From contig JAEOSY010000628.1 in the NCBI GenBank assembly GCA_016840125.1, positions 1 through 15,303 on the forward strand: DNA of 15,303 nucleotides. Reading direction: 5' to 3'. Both the position numbers and the translations under genes were made by a program. The stretch's first letter is position 1. The number at the start of each line of letters is the position of its first letter. The notes beneath the pieces were generated by a model that was not told the origin of the DNA, did not search any database, and worked only from the letters and a program-made list of their open reading frames with translations. Positions 13,425 through 15,303 of the stretch are shown one piece after another. Source of the stretch: Candidatus Helarchaeota archaeon. GTDB lineage: Archaea > Asgardarchaeota > Lokiarchaeia > Helarchaeales > HEL-GB-A.

Positions 13425-15272
13425 ATGAAAAAAGAGGAAAAATCTCAGGATCCCTTTCAAGATGACGCCCCCTGGCCGACTATGCGGGCAGATATAAGAA
13501 ACTCGGGTTGTATGAAAAATCTTAAATGGGAGAATCCGGGGATTGCACCCAAAGCTATCCATTTCCGGACAGGGAATGCGATCTTTTCCACACCTATTAT
13601 TGATTCAGAAGAGCGGGTTTTTGTTGGAAGCGCGGATCACAAATTCTATGCTTTTGATCCACATGAGGGAATGGAACTTTGGCATGAAGATGTGAATGAA
13701 ATTGTTGATTCTGCAGGGTGTGTCGGCAAAGATGGCACCATCTATATCGGTGGGGGAGATGGGAAAGTTCATGCTTACGCGCCAGATGGAACTGAGAAAT
13801 GGAACTATGACGTGCTTCATAATCGGCCAAGAAAGCTATTTACGTTTAGCACGAATTATTGGTATGAAGCTAACATCACTCTCGGGCCGGATGGTTTTCT
13901 ATATGTAGCCAACGATGATTTCTTTTTATATAAGATGACTACAGATGGGAAGCCGATCTGGGCATATCGAACAGGGTTCCTCATCTGGAGTGTCCCATCG
14001 TTCGGTGAGGATGGAACAGTTTATATTGCAGGATTTGATCATATTCTATATGCGCTGGACATGGAGACGGGGCGGTTAAAATGGAAAACAAATTTACATG
14101 GTTCTCTGGTTGCATCACCAGCTGTTGGGGAAGATGGTACCATCTATCAAGGTGCCTATAGTGGTAGTATTTTTGCGCTCGACGGTGCAAATGGTAAGGT
14201 AAAGTGGGAAATAGATACTGGCGCCCATATCTATGCCTCAGCAGCTATCGCACCCGATAATGTCATTTATTTCGGTTCAACTAGTGGAACTTTTTATGCG
14301 GTTGAGGGTTCAACTGGTGAAATTAAATGGACATATTATATTGGTGATGCTATCCGAGCCTCCGCTTCGATCGGTCCCGATCCTGAAGAGAAAGATCCCT
14401 ATATCATTTATTTCGGGGGAGGCGATGGGGTGATTTATGCAATAAATCCTAAGGGAAAGGTTCGCTGGTCGTATAATACCCTAGAGAAGGCACTCAATAC
14501 GGATTATCCCAATATCAATGCATCCGTTGCCTTGGGACATAACGGACTGGCGGTGGCTTCATCAACTGGTGATGTGATATGGCTTTCTTATGATTATTAC
14601 CAGAAGAAGGATGCCCCTGGGATAACACTAGGAGAGGAACTACTTACGAAAGAGGAGGGTGCTTTTTGGCATTATGTTACTCCTGGTGGAAAATTGCACC
14701 TTGCACCCTTAAAAGAAGAATCTCAAGTTATACAACCCACAAATATTATTAGTATACGGCTTCTTGTCCATGAAAACGGCAAAGTTTTTCCCGCTAATCT
14801 AGACCCGAGTTCAATAATCATCAAACCACAACCCAGCTTAAGTTATAGATTTGAAATTCAAAGCGATCAAAGCACTATCAATATTATTCCTAACGAAATT
14901 ATGAAAGCGGAGACTGAAAACAAACTTCAAATCACAGCATCATATTCAGATCATAAAGGGGAAAGTGCATCCACCACAAGGACTATTCTGTTTAAGACAC
15001 AAGCTATTCCTGGGGAAGCATCGATAATCTCTGGGAAGAATACAACATTTAAAATTATACACATGGCCCTTCCACAACCGAGAATCATTCCAAGTCTTAA
15101 TCAAATTGGATTTGCAAGTTTAACAATTCCCTTTTCCATCGTCGAATCCTCCAAAGGAAAAAGTTTTGTCGCTTGGGCGGTACATAAGTTTGGCGAGGAA
15201 GGGGTTCCTCAAAAGCGGATCTCGTTGTATGCATTTTCAGGAAGTGTTGAAGTTGATTATTTTTTAATGTAA
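13425..15272 (+). CDS. PQQ-like beta-propeller repeat protein with C-terminal beta domain
   Basis: 615 aa. Residues about 50-390 are PQQ/WD-like propeller repeats, each with the pattern (D/E)GT(I/V)Y.G..DG..YA.D..TG...W. The repeat-ending Trp residues lie near 86, 126, 179, 220, 261, 302 and 348, with a weaker eighth unit ending at W386, so a seven- or eight-bladed propeller. Such domains serve as protein-interaction platforms (BamB-like) or, less often, bind PQQ. Residues about 435-535 look like an Ig-type sandwich (IISIRLLVHENGKV...), and a further beta-rich part runs to the end. There is no signal peptide: the first 45 residues are charged, so a cytoplasmic place or unusual export must be assumed. 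It stands alone. A short U-rich run (15279-15292) follows the stop. Partner unknown. Confidence 0.85.
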   Translation: MKKEEKSQDPFQDDAPWPTMRADIRNSGCMKNLKWENPGIAPKAIHFRTGNAIFSTPIIDSEERVFVGSADHKFYAFDPHEGMELWHEDVNEIVDSAGCVGKDGTIYIGGGDGKVHAYAPDGTEKWNYDVLHNRPRKLFTFSTNYWYEANITLGPDGFLYVANDDFFLYKMTTDGKPIWAYRTGFLIWSVPSFGEDGTVYIAGFDHILYALDMETGRLKWKTNLHGSLVASPAVGEDGTIYQGAYSGSIFALDGANGKVKWEIDTGAHIYASAAIAPDNVIYFGSTSGTFYAVEGSTGEIKWTYYIGDAIRASASIGPDPEEKDPYIIYFGGGDGVIYAINPKGKVRWSYNTLEKALNTDYPNINASVALGHNGLAVASSTGDVIWLSYDYYQKKDAPGITLGEELLTKEEGAFWHYVTPGGKLHLAPLKEESQVIQPTNIISIRLLVHENGKVFPANLDPSSIIIKPQPSLSYRFEIQSDQSTINIIPNEIMKAETENKLQITASYSDHKGESASTTRTILFKTQAIPGEASIISGKNTTFKIIHMALPQPRIIPSLNQIGFASLTIPFSIVESSKGKSFVAWAVHKFGEEGVPQKRISLYAFSGSVEVDYFLM

Positions 15273-15277
15273 TCGCG

Positions 15278-15292
15278 TTATTGTTTATTTGA
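15278..15292 (+). terminator. Possible U-rich terminator after the beta-propeller gene
   Basis: The bases just past the stop are T-rich (TTATTGTTTATTT) without a hairpin, as in archaeal termination. The window ends 11 bases later, so the call is weak. Confidence 0.25.
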
Positions 15293-15303
15293 AATAACTT
15301 CAT

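Noticed and set aside
1..15303. CRISPR array, insertion sequence, prophage, integrase or attachment site
   Set aside because: No direct-repeat array, transposase or integrase motif, or flanking direct repeats were found on either strand.

Overview
The window looks like chromosomal DNA from an archaeon, most plausibly an Asgard-type lineage (Loki/Thorarchaeia-like). This rests on gene content and promoter style, not on a marker gene. The pointers are: an archaeal-type (UPF0330/DUF217-like) VapB antitoxin; a geranylgeranyl-reductase-family flavoprotein; TATA boxes about 25 nt before start codons that lack a ribosome binding site (leaderless mRNAs); poly-U terminators without hairpins; a surface protein rich in N-glycosylation sequons; and large TPR and beta-propeller proteins. 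Base composition is about 40% G+C, with a clearly A+T-richer patch around 4.1-5.9 kb. No rRNA, tRNA, CRISPR array, insertion sequence or phage gene was seen, and no gene-free stretch exceeds 300 bases.

Layout. 1-1319 (+) is the 3' part of a GGR-family FAD oxidoreductase whose dinucleotide-binding start lies upstream. 1320-1395 holds a strong hairpin that reads as a kink-turn on the minus strand, just past the stop of a 64-aa minus-strand gene (1396-1590). 1755-4132 (-) is a two-gene unit: a small protein with C-terminal membrane segments, followed by an exported DUF3604/PHP-like metal-site protein. 4304-5840 is an A+T-rich island with two different toxin-antitoxin modules back to back: an AbrB-type antitoxin with a PIN toxin (-), and a VapB/VapC pair (+), separated by about 210 bp of shared regulatory DNA.

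5903-7785 (+) holds a four-helix membrane protein, a mannose-6-phosphate-isomerase-like cupin whose reading frame runs upstream past any normal start codon, and a small Cys/His protein. 7799-10006 (-) is a cytoplasmic 4Fe-4S molybdopterin oxidoreductase with valine where formate dehydrogenases carry the Mo-binding Cys/Sec. Divergent from it, 10166-12751 (+) encodes a SIR2-like NADase domain joined directly to a regular array of TPRs. This is the best candidate here for an undescribed defence or cell-suicide protein. It converges, with 11 bp between, on an unrecognised 177-aa gene (-). The window ends with a 615-aa PQQ-like beta-propeller protein (+).

How they work together. Apart from the two TA pairs and the 189-aa/DUF3604 pair, the genes look like independent transcription units. 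The SIR2-TPR protein and the two TA modules make this an accessory, conflict-flavoured region, but nothing shows that they form one system.
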